Program-made: the position numbers and the translations under genes | In this document: positions 1 to 8,182 of the stretch, in pieces | Layout: each line of letters starts with the position of its first letter | Numbering within the stretch: position 1 is the first letter of the stretch | Source: Glutamicibacter sp. B1 | GTDB taxonomy: Bacteria; Actinomycetota; Actinomycetes; Actinomycetales; Micrococcaceae | Direction of reading: 5' to 3' | Assembly: GCF_039602135.1 (NCBI RefSeq) | Contig: NZ_CP125942.1 | Location: 310,001 to 374,000 of the forward strand | DNA: 64,000 bases | Notes under the pieces: model-generated | Seen by the model: only the letters and a program-made list of their open reading frames with translations | What the model was told of the DNA's origin: nothing | Databases searched by the model: none

Positions 1-57
1 TGCAGTCTCGCCACCTCATAAGGCATTATTTACGAGATCTTATATTGATCGGCCCGA

Positions 58-1077
58 CTACTTATTTGCTTCTCGAGCAATCCTGTAGGCAAAAGTCCTC
101 CAAGTTTTCTGCGAAGCATTTTTGTTCAACCATTGAGGGATCTTGGAACTCGTGACTTTAGCCGTGACACCTAGGGCAAATTCATTGTTACGTCCACTAA
201 AGAGATTGAACTGGATCGTTGATCCGGGACCATCAAAGTGTCCTGGCAAAGTCTTAAAAGTCCACGTGAGTGGCGATTTCGATGCCTTGGTAACTTGTAC
301 TGGTGCCTTTACACCCATGACGCTAAGGTTAATTTTTTGGCCCTTCACAGGGAACGCTTTTGGTGCTCCACTCAAGGGGAAGCTGCAGTTGAAGCATCTC
401 TTAAGTGCGGCTGCGGCTTTTTTGAACGAAACGTAGGCAGGCCATCCTACGTCCTTCCAGGTGTAAGCAACCGTGTAGCTCCAAGCTGCAGCAGTAGCGA
501 CCGGAAATACGGCTTTTTCTGGATCTGCAACCGTGTATGAAACCTTAGAACCAGTTACAGCAGTAGTCAGTTCAACTTCTTTACCCGTAGCGTCAATGCC
601 TACAGGCTTTTCGATAACTCCATACTGCTGAGTTTCGTCCTCACTTTGGATGAAGACTGTATCGTCAATTTGAAGGATGAGATCCGAATCGGTTGCCGTC
701 TCGATCGTAAGGTTAGCTACCGGAGAATTAGCGTTCTTTTGAATTAATGTGAAGCCCTTGTTGATTTCATTGGCCGCTGGCGCCACTGTTTCGAGTGCCT
801 GGGCAGTCGCCTTTGAGAGCACACGTGCCTCGTTGGAAGATAGGAGTTGTTTGGATTTCAAGGAAATTCCAGACTCGTCTAAGCTAGGGTTTTCCGAAGT
901 AGATAACTTTACTTCTGGTGCCGGCGGAATAATTTCTTGCTTGTCGCCAGTCGTTAAAGTGGTTGCGTCAACGGGCTGCGACTGGACATTCGAAGCAGCG
1001 TTTGCAGGAGCAACTGAAAGCGATGCCACTAGTGCTAGCGCGCATAGCGAAACGACAGGAAGCGGTTTCATCTTCAT
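58..1077 (-). CDS. secreted protein of unknown function with an actinobacterial pro-region-like module
   Basis: 339 residues. The N-terminus is a clear Sec signal peptide (basic start, hydrophobic stretch, cleavage near APANAAS), so the product is exported. Residues about 130-195 contain a module (IDATGKEVE ... VSYTVADPEKAVFPVA) resembling a segment common in secreted actinobacterial proteins, where a DATGK-x-V strand is followed by a V-x-FPV-x-ADP strand just before a variable C-terminal domain. The C-terminal ~140 residues hold a CFNC cysteine pair and many Lys and aromatic residues. I do not recognise that domain. It is the last intact gene before a stretch of transposon debris. A secreted toxin, bacteriocin or wall-binding protein are all possible; none is shown. 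Confidence 0.7.
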   Translation of the reverse strand: MKMKPLPVVSLCALALVASLSVAPANAASNVQSQPVDATTLTTGDKQEIIPPAPEVKLSTSENPSLDESGISLKSKQLLSSNEARVLSKATAQALETVAPAANEINKGFTLIQKNANSPVANLTIETATDSDLILQIDDTVFIQSEDETQQYGVIEKPVGIDATGKEVELTTAVTGSKVSYTVADPEKAVFPVATAAAWSYTVAYTWKDVGWPAYVSFKKAAAALKRCFNCSFPLSGAPKAFPVKGQKINLSVMGVKAPVQVTKASKSPLTWTFKTLPGHFDGPGSTIQFNLFSGRNNEFALGVTAKVTSSKIPQWLNKNASQKTWRTFAYRIAREANK

Positions 1078-1434
1078 ACTAGGAACCTAACCAAAACTTT
1101 ATAGAACGAGTTGCTGAATTTTTTCGGCAGAAATATTATTATTGCACAGCATGTAGTTCTTTGACTAGGGTTTTAGTTCACGATGATCAATTGAATTTGT
1201 TAGTCCGTTCCCTCTATTTGGTCGATCGTTGCCGGAAATGGTCGTTTTGACCAGATGGTCAAGAACCGGGCAGCTACCAGTTTCTGAAGTTTGCGGCACG
1301 CGAGTCAGTGAGATTCTAGGCTTGGGCAGTCGACTATGGGCATGAAAATTTCCGAGGTACACTGCACAGAGCTGGAAATTGAGCATTAGGCCTATGAACT
1401 GACCTGCGCGGAAAAATTTAGCTTCCTTGCTTAA

Positions 1435-2000
1435 TGGGTTCGCTAGCTCTCCTATGGGTGCGACACACAGTCGATCTGGCCACCGAGAATAGTTCGGCAA
1501 GTTCTGTCGTTGTGTCGTTCCCGGCGCAATGCAGCTCCGATAGATGCGCTTCTTGCTTGAAAGTTTGAGCTGCTTGTCGTATAGTGTGTTTTTTCCTTCG
1601 GCCACAGCCATGCCCTCACGCATGCGTGCCCGGATCAAATCTGCCTCAAACTCGGCTACCAAAGCCAGGACATTTAACAGGAGTTCGCCTTCAGGGACGA
1701 TGGGGTCATGAACAGATCCGCTGATGCTGAGCTTCACCTCGCGGCGAGTGAGTTCATCCGCAATGTCTTTCGTGTCTCTTTAGGATCACTCCAACAGGTT
1801 AAGCTTCGTCATCACGAATGTATCCCCCTGCGCGGCGAGCAGCCAACGCCTCACGGAGCCCTGGCCACGCTTTTTTGTGCCGGTTAGGCCTTGATCAGTG
1901 AAGATCTGGTCAGGAGTCACGCCCGAGGCCATGAGCACGTTCTTCCGGGCAGTGAGGTCTAGGTCATTAGCGGATACGCGCGCGTACCGGATCGGTAATT
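1435..2000 (-). pseudogene. degraded Tn3-type serine resolvase/invertase
   Basis: Three pieces of one serine recombinase can be read in changing frames. Around 2000-1790 lies the catalytic N-terminus (RYARVSANDLDLTA, then GVTPDQIFTDQGLTGT). Around 1775-1560 come DIADELTRREVKLS and the LLNVLALVAEFEADLIRAR helix. Around 1545-1440, in another frame, is the helix-turn-helix end (ELAELFSVARSTVCR). Stops and frameshifts separate the pieces, so no functional enzyme is made. The longer open frame down to 1165 is out-of-frame read-through. The family normally resolves cointegrates of Tn3-like transposons or inverts DNA. No intact tnpA or res site is visible. Confidence 0.8.
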
Positions 2001-2006
2001 TTCAAA

Positions 2007-3118
2007 TCAAGTGAGACCACTAGCTCTTAGAAGATCATTTTTCTCTGTCTCTTCCTGCTCAATTGGTTCGTTGATCCACGCCGCGTGAGGCAACAACATT
2101 TTCTTCGGCAACCTATTCTTCCCAAACGGCCCAGGATGCTCAGCCCACGCCATCTCCAACGCAGCCAAACGCTGATCATCAACATAACTCGTCACCCCGA
2201 AATGCACGTCCGCAGGCGTATGAAAACCCAACCCCGAATGGCGACGTTCAGTGTTATACGCCTGAACAAACCGGCCCATAAAATCCCTAGCGTGCTTCAA
2301 CGAACCAAACCGCTGGAGGGGACACCGGCATATACTTCAACGTCTTGAACCACGACTGTCGAGTAGGGGTTGTCATTACTGACTTTCGGACGCGAATGCG
2401 ACCGCAACACATCTAAATCAGAATGCAACGCTTCCACCGGTTTTGATGTCATCGACGTGCCGCGGTCAGCATGCACCACCAGTGGTACCTGATGCTGGGC
2501 AAACACGCTTTTCATGAATGCTGTTGCTAACAATCCTGACTCTCTGGCATGCACTTCGCAGCCAATAATGAAACGGGAGTAAATATCAATCATCACGTAC
2601 GCATCAAAATATGTTCCTTTAGCAGGGCCAGCTAGTTTCGTAATGTCCCAAGAGAACACTTCACCCGGCTGATACGCCACTAGTTCAGGGACTTTCCGAG
2701 CAGGATGACGTTCCTGACGCTGGCGTTCTTGCACTTGCTTCGCCCTGCGCAGCAGTCGATACATGGTGGAGACAGAGCATAGATACGTCCCTTCACTCAA
2801 TAGGACCGCATAAATCTGTTCAGGGGCTTGATCTACGAACCGGTCACTATACAACGTTTCAAGAATCCTTGCTTCTTCAGCCTCGGACAGCTTATTGACT
2901 GGTACCGGCCTGCGCGCATCCATGGGTTGAGGCGGGAACCGTTTGGCCCGCTTGTGGCGGGCCATAGTGGCACGACTGACCCCAGACAGATAACTGGCCT
3001 TGCGGGTGGAGATCCCTGACTCAATGAGCTGGTCATAGACGTTCTTCATGAACGCACGAGAGTCTATTCGGTATCCGCGCTCTTCGAGATCTGTTCCAAG
3101 AGCGCGTGTGCTTTTCAC
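2007..3118 (-). pseudogene. IS3-family transposase OrfB, frameshifted
   Basis: The N-terminal part has an HTH_21-like region (ISTRKASYLSGVSRATMARHK), followed by an rve integrase core with the first two acidic residues (FSWDITKLAGP and VHADRGTSM). After SRPKVSNDNPYS the frame breaks. FKTLKYMPV continues in a second frame, and RFGSLKHARDFMGRFVQAYN in a third, the last running to 2007. At the first break the spacing is short by about two bases where the conserved ESQFKTLKYMP stretch should be, so the third catalytic acid of the DDE triad is disrupted as well. The element cannot transpose with its own enzyme. Confidence 0.85.
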
Positions 3119-3576
3119 ATGATGTCTAACGCGTTTTGAGTCGTCGCAAGCTTCGCATCACGGGCTGCTAATTATCGTTTGAGTCGCGCGATTTCGGCTT
3201 GTTCTTTACTGAGTTTTCCCCTGCCAGTGCGGGAAGACTGACCGGTGATTGTGGTGGTGTTTTCGTCGAGGATGCCCGCGTCGCGTATTTTGAGCCATTC
3301 AGCAATTTGCGAGGAGTAGATCGTGTTGGTGCGTAAGTAGCTGCCGCCTTGCTCTTGTTGGTTGGCTTGCTCGTAATCGTTAAGGTAAGCGAGTTTCTGT
3401 GCGGGGCTGATGGTTCGGCGTTTTGGTTGGTCCGGGCGTGGAGAAGAAGCCATGGTTCTATTCTCGGGCATCGGTGGTGCTGGGTGGTGAATGTCGGTGG
3501 CGGTCATGGTCGGCAGTGTTTTCCTAGTTCTCGCCCTGTCTGGGTTGGTGGTGTTGCTATGAAGGACTGGTTTCAC
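3119..3576 (-). pseudogene. IS3-family OrfA with in-frame stops
   Basis: From about 3453 the reading is typical of OrfA of IS3 elements with a long linker (MASSPRPDQPKRRTISPAQK ... YSSQIAEWLKIRDAG ... GKLSKEQAEIARLK). This is the DNA-binding and leucine-zipper component needed for the OrfAB fusion. A TAA interrupts it right after ARLKR; the same frame continues as LAARDAKLATTQNALDIM, then a second stop, then KAHALLEQISKSAD, which is the expected C-terminus. The upstream extension to 3576 is probably not coding. Confidence 0.75.
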
Positions 3577-3962
3577 TCAACCCTGACAGACAGGGGCGCG
3601 GCACGAGACCGGCGACTTGTATACAGTTATCGGCTCACATAGGAGTGATTCGGCGATGACTAGTGCAGCGAAACTGGATCTGTCCCGGGGGTCGCCACGC
3701 AATGGGTGGAGTTCGGCTTGGGCGCGTTAATGGAAGTTATCAGCGTCGAATAATCGACGTCAGTGCAGATGCTAAATCGTGTGGCCACCACGAGACTCAT
3801 GAATTTGAGCACCAGTCAGAGGAAGCACTGTTGGGAAGGACGACGGTAGTAGTCTCTTATTGTGACGCGGGCAGAACCTAGGATAATGGGATTGAAGTTC
3901 GTAACTAGTGTGCGGCCGTGGCCTGCACACTGGATAACTTCTAGAGAAAGACTGGCGCAATC
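3577..3962. other. intergenic stretch without recognisable gene
   Basis: About 390 bases between the IS relic and the XRE fragment. Short open frames exist on both strands but none has family resemblance, codon character or a ribosome-binding site worth calling. A toxin gene would be the usual neighbour of an XRE antitoxin, but I see no toxin motif here. Confidence 0.5.
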
Positions 3963-4130
3963 ATGATGAAACTTGAGGAGCTTCTCGCGCAGAGGCCCGT
4001 GAACGAAAAGCTCGCGTCCAAGTTTGAGGATCAATTGCGCGCCGAACTCCGTGCCTATGGCCGTAAAGAATCGCGTGAATAATCTGAGTCAACGAAGGCA
4101 TCCGTGGCTGAGACCATAAAAGTCTTATCT
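3963..4130 (+). pseudogene. truncated XRE-family (antitoxin-like) regulator
   Basis: The ATG at 3963 opens a 39-residue frame (MMKLEELLAQRPVNEKLAS ... ELRAYGRKESRE) ending in TAA at 4080-4082. In the same frame after the stop the reading continues SESTKASVAETIKV, which looks like the first helices of an XRE helix-turn-helix (compare the usual ...TQxxVAExIGV). The frame then runs into the strong hairpin at 4141 with no recognition helix. This looks like an antitoxin-type regulator inactivated by a stop and a 3' deletion. A real 39-residue peptide cannot be excluded. Confidence 0.45.
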
Positions 4131-4140
4131 GCAATTGAAA

Positions 4141-4191
4141 ACGAACGCCGGCGGCGGAAAACCTTTAGGGTCATCCGCCGCCGGCGTTCGT
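4141..4191 (-). terminator. strong hairpin terminator after the CoA-binding gene
   Basis: A perfect 18-bp inverted repeat (4141-4158 with 4174-4191) has a 15-base loop. Read on the minus strand it is followed by TTTTC, giving a rho-independent terminator for the metY/CoA-binding operon. Confidence 0.85.
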
Positions 4192-4201
4192 ATTGCAGTG
4201 T

Positions 4202-4696
4202 TTAGGCGAGTACCTGACGCTTCGAAGAAATCACGCCGGTATTAAAGCCCGCCAAGCGCAGCCCACCATGGAATCGAGCGTGCTCAATCTTGACGCAACG
4301 ATCCATCACAACGTTCAAGCCAGCAGCCTCTGCGCGCTGGGCTACCTCTTCATGCCACGAGCCAAGCTGCAACCAGAGAGTCTTGGCCCCTACAGCTAAT
4401 GCCTCATCCAGAACGGTCGGCAGGTCATCGTGCTTGCGGAAGACCTCAACCAGGTCCGGAGTCTCTGGCAGGTCCGCGAGGGACTTGTAGACCGGCTGGC
4501 CCAAGATCTCATCGAGTACCGGGTTGATGAAGTACACCTTGTACTTGGACGACGACAACAAGTAGGTTGCGACGAAGTAGCTGGCGCGTGAAGGCTTATT
4601 GGAAGCGCCCACGATGGCGATGGATTTGGTTTCGCGCAGGATGTTCAGCCGTTCGGCTGCTCCCGGACCTTCCCAAGTGCGTTCGGTGGTGCTCAT
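4202..4696 (-). CDS. CoA-binding (YccU-type) Rossmann protein
   Basis: 164 residues of the CoA_binding_2 family. The nucleotide-binding start is SIAIVGASNKPSRASY at about residues 25-40, followed by YKVYFINP, then the PDLVEVFRKHDDLP and LWLQLGSWHEE strands, and VMDRCVKIEHARFHG near the end. Proteins of this family bind CoA-like ligands; their physiological role is not settled. Its ATG overlaps the stop of metY by one base (TAATG), so the two are translationally coupled and sit behind the same SAM riboswitch. This suggests a role beside sulfhydrylation. A shorter paralogue lies at 47776-48192. Confidence 0.88.
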   Translation of the reverse strand: MSTTERTWEGPGAAERLNILRETKSIAIVGASNKPSRASYFVATYLLSSSKYKVYFINPVLDEILGQPVYKSLADLPETPDLVEVFRKHDDLPTVLDEALAVGAKTLWLQLGSWHEEVAQRAEAAGLNVVMDRCVKIEHARFHGGLRLAGFNTGVISSKRQVLA

Positions 4697-6069
4697 TAGT
4701 TAGCTCCCTTCGGTGCTGCAGGAATGGCGCAGGCTGCACCGTCATAGGTAGGTGCTGCAAATTCTTCAGCGGACCCATCGGTGGCTTCCTGTGATGCAGT
4801 CAATGCTTGGTCAAGGTCCCAGATGATGTCCTCGACATCTTCTAGACCCACTGAGAGGCGAATTAGGTCTTCGGGAACGCCGGCTGCCACCAACTGCTCT
4901 GCACTTAGCTGTTGATGGGTGGTGGATGCGGGGTGCAGCACCAGGGTGCGAGCATCACCGATATTGGCCAAGTGGCTGGCCAGCTGCAGAGCTTCAATGA
5001 ACTTGGAACCAGCCTCACGGCCACCCTTCACGCCAAAGCTGAAGACCGAGCCGACGCCCATGGGCAACAATTCTTTTGCGTGGGCATATTGCGGGTGGGA
5101 TTCCAGACCAGCGAAGTTCACATAGGTCACGCGTGGATCTGCTTCAAGCCAGGCAGCAACCTGCTTCGCGTTGGAAAGGTGGTTATCCATACGCTGCGGC
5201 AAGGTTTCCAAGCCCTGCAAGAGCTGGAATGCCGACTGAGCTGGCAGCGCAGGACCAAAGTCGCGCAGCTGCTCGCTACGAAGCTTGGTCAAGAAACCGT
5301 ACTCGCCAAAGTTGGCCCACCAGGAAACGTTGCCGTAGCTGGCCACCGGTTCGGTCATGGTGGGGAACTTGCCGTTGCCCCAGTTGAACTTGCCCGACTC
5401 AACAACGACGCCACCGAGCGTGGTGCCATGGCCACCAATGAACTTGGTTGCTGAGTGAATGACAATATCCGCACCGTGCTCAATAGGGCGCAGAATGTAT
5501 GGGGGAGTGAGAGTGGAATCAACCACTAGCGGGATCAGGTGACGGTGTGCCACCTCGGCCAGCCCCTTAATATCGGCAATGTCGCCCGACGGGTTCGCCA
5601 CTACTTCGGTGTACACCGCCTTGGTGTTCTCCTGGATGGCGGCTTCAAAATCGGCCGGATCATTGGAATCAATGAAAGTGGTGTCGACGCCAAAACGACG
5701 CAACGAAACATCAAGCTGGGTGATGGTTCCGCCATAAAGCTTTGAGGACGCGACAATGTGATCCCCGGCTTGTGCCAGGGCAGCGAAGGTAACGAATTCG
5801 GCGGCCATGCCCGAACCAGTAGCTACGGCACCGATGCCTCCTTCCAAGGAAGCAATTCGTTCTTCAAAAGCAGCGACGGTCGGGTTGCCGATACGCGAAT
5901 AGATATTTCCGTACTTCTGCAAAGCAAAAAGGTTGGCTGCATCGTCGGCATCTTTAAAGACGAATGAAGTGCTCTGATAGATAGGGACTGCACGGGCGCC
6001 GTGCTCGGCATCGGGGGTACCACCGGCGTGCAATGCACGGGTGCGGAATCCAAACTGATGATCTGCCAT
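4696..6069 (-). CDS. metY: O-acetylhomoserine sulfhydrylase (PLP-dependent)
   Basis: 457 residues, full length for the Cys/Met-metabolism PLP family. The PLP lysine lies in IHSATKFIGGHG. The N-terminal FGFRTRALHAGGTPD and the ATGSGMAAEF phosphate-binding loop are typical of O-acetylhomoserine sulfhydrylases, which join O-acetylhomoserine with sulfide (or methanethiol) to give homocysteine (or methionine) plus acetate. The ATG at 6069 has AAGGAG about ten bases upstream. The 120-base leader carries a SAM riboswitch, so high SAM should repress it. It is the first gene of an operon with the CoA-binding protein. Some family members also use O-acetylserine. Confidence 0.93.
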   Translation of the reverse strand: MADHQFGFRTRALHAGGTPDAEHGARAVPIYQSTSFVFKDADDAANLFALQKYGNIYSRIGNPTVAAFEERIASLEGGIGAVATGSGMAAEFVTFAALAQAGDHIVASSKLYGGTITQLDVSLRRFGVDTTFIDSNDPADFEAAIQENTKAVYTEVVANPSGDIADIKGLAEVAHRHLIPLVVDSTLTPPYILRPIEHGADIVIHSATKFIGGHGTTLGGVVVESGKFNWGNGKFPTMTEPVASYGNVSWWANFGEYGFLTKLRSEQLRDFGPALPAQSAFQLLQGLETLPQRMDNHLSNAKQVAAWLEADPRVTYVNFAGLESHPQYAHAKELLPMGVGSVFSFGVKGGREAGSKFIEALQLASHLANIGDARTLVLHPASTTHQQLSAEQLVAAGVPEDLIRLSVGLEDVEDIIWDLDQALTASQEATDGSAEEFAAPTYDGAACAIPAAPKGAN

Positions 6070-6190
6070 GTGGGCTTACGACTCCTTGTCGATTGGGTTT
6101 TCGCTCTTCACCGCTAGGCGGTAGTGCGATCGAGGCAGGAATCCCGGAATCAATGTCGCAACTCGTTGTGGTTAAACAAGGTATGCGGCT

Positions 6191-6280
6191 GCATCGTTTC
6201 TGGCGGTAGCACCGTAACCACCGGATGTGGCAGGTTGCTGCGGCGTCATCGAACCAGATCTCTCAGCCGCTCGGGATGGT
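6191..6280 (-). promoter_or_regulatory. SAM riboswitch (S-box type) upstream of metY
   Basis: On the minus strand: P1 strand ACCATCC, then GAGCGGC, the GAGAGATCTGG segment, GACGCCGCAGCAACC, a variable P3 hairpin, GGTGCTACCGCCAG and the closing GATG. These are the conserved core elements of SAM-I/IV-superfamily riboswitches and match four other copies in this window. It lies about 120 bases before metY. The most divergent part is the closing P1 strand (GATGC instead of GATGG). Confidence 0.9.
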
Positions 6281-6393
6281 GTAACAATCTTCGCAACATG
6301 ACCGTTCGTGACCTAACTATGAGTCTTAACGTTGCGTATTGGACGTAATATCGGAGATTCTTCGATTCGTTGGCGCGCCGGTAGGCTTGGATC

Positions 6394-6954
6394 ATGGATA
6401 CTGCGCTGGTGTTGATCAGACACGGACTGACCGATTGGAATCTGGTAGGCCGTCTTCAGGGGCGCACTGATATCCCCTTGAATGAGACCGGACGTGAACA
6501 GGCCCGCAGAGTTGGACGCGAACTAGCTGGTCAAGGTTTTTCCCTCGTTCTGGCATCACCGCTAGGGCGGGCTCAGGAAACCGCAGCGTTGATTGCTGAA
6601 GAACTGAACATTGATACAGGACGGCCAGTCCCGGAATTAATTGAGCGCGGTTTTGGACCTCTGGAAGGCCGAATCATGGCCGAGGTCAGTGACGAAGAGT
6701 CAGCAGCGTTGCGGGATCAACTGGAGCCCATTGCACATATTCTGAACAGAGCTATTCCTGCACTACTGAATCTGTGTGAAGAGCACGCAGGTAAAAAGGT
6801 AGCCGTAGTTAGTCATGGCGCGACCATGCGTGTCATCCGTGATGCGCTCGCAGGGACCAAGCTCCCACGTGGCGTGGAAAACGGTGAGATTATTCAGATA
6901 GATATCCAACGCCTCAAAGAGTTGGCTGAAGAGTTGGATTTGGTGAGCTGCTAG
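6394..6954 (+). CDS. histidine phosphatase family protein (phosphoglycerate mutase-like)
   Basis: 186 residues. The phosphohistidine motif LIRHGLTDWN is at residues 7-16, GRLQGRTDIPLNETGREQA follows, and the second catalytic His is in VVSHGATMRVI near residue 147. The family covers cofactor-dependent mutases and broad phosphatases. At this length and with the short C-terminus it is more likely a phosphatase (alpha-ribazole phosphatase or GpmB-like) than glycolytic mutase. The ATG at 6394 lacks a strong Shine-Dalgarno. It is divergent from metY and probably monocistronic. Confidence 0.85.
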   Translation: MDTALVLIRHGLTDWNLVGRLQGRTDIPLNETGREQARRVGRELAGQGFSLVLASPLGRAQETAALIAEELNIDTGRPVPELIERGFGPLEGRIMAEVSDEESAALRDQLEPIAHILNRAIPALLNLCEEHAGKKVAVVSHGATMRVIRDALAGTKLPRGVENGEIIQIDIQRLKELAEELDLVSC

Positions 6955-7049
6955 AGGCTCAAAATTTTTTGTCCCTCGACCTCACACTTTTGCTGCGCGA
7001 TACGTTTACATGGTGAAAGCCCGTTACGGTGCCAATCTTCAGGAGAGCC

Positions 7050-7547
7050 ATGCAAATACCGTTTGAGCGGATAGTCCAGGATTATGGGCTGAACGTACTG
7101 CGGGTTTGCCGTGCCCTACTTGATGAACACCGTGCACAAGATGCTTGGTCTGAAACCTTCCTTTCCGCGCTCAAGGCTTATCCGCAACTTGCTGAGGATG
7201 CCAACGTATCAGCCTGGCTTGTACGCATTGCACGGAACAAGGCCATCGATGAGCTGCGTAAGAATAAGCCAGAAATTCTTGATGATCATCAGCAGTGGGA
7301 ACATGCTGATGAGCAAGTGAACCTTGAGATGGAAGCCGACAATCTCCAACTATGGCAGGAAGTGTCAAAACTTCCGCAGAAGCAACGAATGGTAGTTGGC
7401 TATAGATATCTCGGCGGTCTGAGCTACGCGCAGATAGCCCAGCTAGTTTCTGGGAGCGAGGCCGCCGCACGGCGTGCTGGTAGTGACGGGATCAAAAACC
7501 TTCGCCGAATACTCGGCGATGACTCACTGTGGCGGGAGCAGTCATGA
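7050..7547 (+). CDS. ECF-type RNA polymerase sigma factor
   Basis: 165 residues. Region 2 is in the N-terminal half (FERIVQDYGLNVLRVCRALL ... DAWSETFLSALKAYP ... WLVRIARNKAIDELRK). Region 4 is C-terminal (LWQEVSKLPQKQRMVVGYRYLGGLSYAQIAQ). The start at 7050 was chosen over the GTG at 7029 because AGGAGAG stands a few bases before it. Its stop overlaps the ogt start (ATGA), implying coupling. No anti-sigma gene lies next to it, so how activity is controlled is not visible here. Confidence 0.85.
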   Translation: MQIPFERIVQDYGLNVLRVCRALLDEHRAQDAWSETFLSALKAYPQLAEDANVSAWLVRIARNKAIDELRKNKPEILDDHQQWEHADEQVNLEMEADNLQLWQEVSKLPQKQRMVVGYRYLGGLSYAQIAQLVSGSEAAARRAGSDGIKNLRRILGDDSLWREQS

Positions 7548-8173
7548 CGCAGGCAAAATTCAACTCCTCGGCAACCGGAGAAGAAGCTGAGCTTTTGGCG
7601 CAGCTTGGAAAAGAACTTCGGGCTAAAGCGAAAGCATCGGACCTACTGGATGTTTCCTACCGTGTGATTGATAGCCCTATCGGCTCGCTCCTGCTGGCTA
7701 GCACTCCAGCTGGTCTGGTGCGTGTGGCCTTTGAGAGCGAAGATCATGACAAAATCCTTGAGCTACTGAGTCAGAAACTCAGCCCGCGAATCCTTAAAGA
7801 CTCGTCGCGACTGGACGCCGTGGCTCGGCAGCTTGATGAGTATTTTGCTGGATCCCGCCGCAATTTTGATGTGCCGCTGGATTTGAAACTTTCCACTGCT
7901 TTCCGGCGTCAAGTGCAATTAGAACTGGGCGAAATTGGCTACGGGCAAACGTGGAGTTACTCGCAAATGGCGGAGCGTATCGGCAACCCGAAGGCGGTGC
8001 GTGCTGTGGGTTCAGCGTGCGCGACCAATCCGATTCCCATTGTCCTGCCATGCCACCGGGTACTACGAACTGATGGTTCACTCGGTGGTTATTTAGGTGG
8101 GCTGGAAACGAAAACTCAATTGCTGAAGTTGGAGAATCCAGACTTCGGTGGCGCAATGAGGACCCTTTTCTAG
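7544..8173 (+). CDS. ogt: methylated-DNA--protein-cysteine S-methyltransferase
   Basis: 209 residues, O6-alkylguanine-DNA alkyltransferase. The suicide acceptor cysteine lies in the invariant PCHRV motif (IVLPCHRVLRTDGSLGGY). The preceding YSQMAERIGNPKAVRAVG helix is the DNA-binding helix-turn-helix with its arginine finger. An N-terminal region of ~45 residues precedes the usual domain. It repairs O6-methylguanine by irreversible transfer of the methyl group. Start at 7544 overlaps the sigma factor stop (ATGA). The pairing suggests the sigma factor's regulon includes DNA-alkylation damage, but this is inference. Confidence 0.92.
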   Translation: MTQAKFNSSATGEEAELLAQLGKELRAKAKASDLLDVSYRVIDSPIGSLLLASTPAGLVRVAFESEDHDKILELLSQKLSPRILKDSSRLDAVARQLDEYFAGSRRNFDVPLDLKLSTAFRRQVQLELGEIGYGQTWSYSQMAERIGNPKAVRAVGSACATNPIPIVLPCHRVLRTDGSLGGYLGGLETKTQLLKLENPDFGGAMRTLF

Positions 8174-8182
8174 TTTTATTGA

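Larger units (their letters stand above)
2007..3600 (-). mobile_element. inactivated IS3-family insertion sequence
   Basis: The two-gene orfA/orfB arrangement of IS3 elements is present on the minus strand, and both genes are broken. I could not define the terminal inverted repeats or a target-site duplication, so the ends are approximate: the left end is the stop of the transposase tail, the right end lies just upstream of orfA. Together with the adjacent resolvase relic it marks an old insertion hotspot. Confidence 0.7.

Noticed and set aside
1165..1434. Open frame continuing the resolvase reading to 1165
   Set aside because: After KLSSKKR the protein no longer resembles a resolvase, while the neighbouring frame does. 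The rest is out-of-frame read-through.
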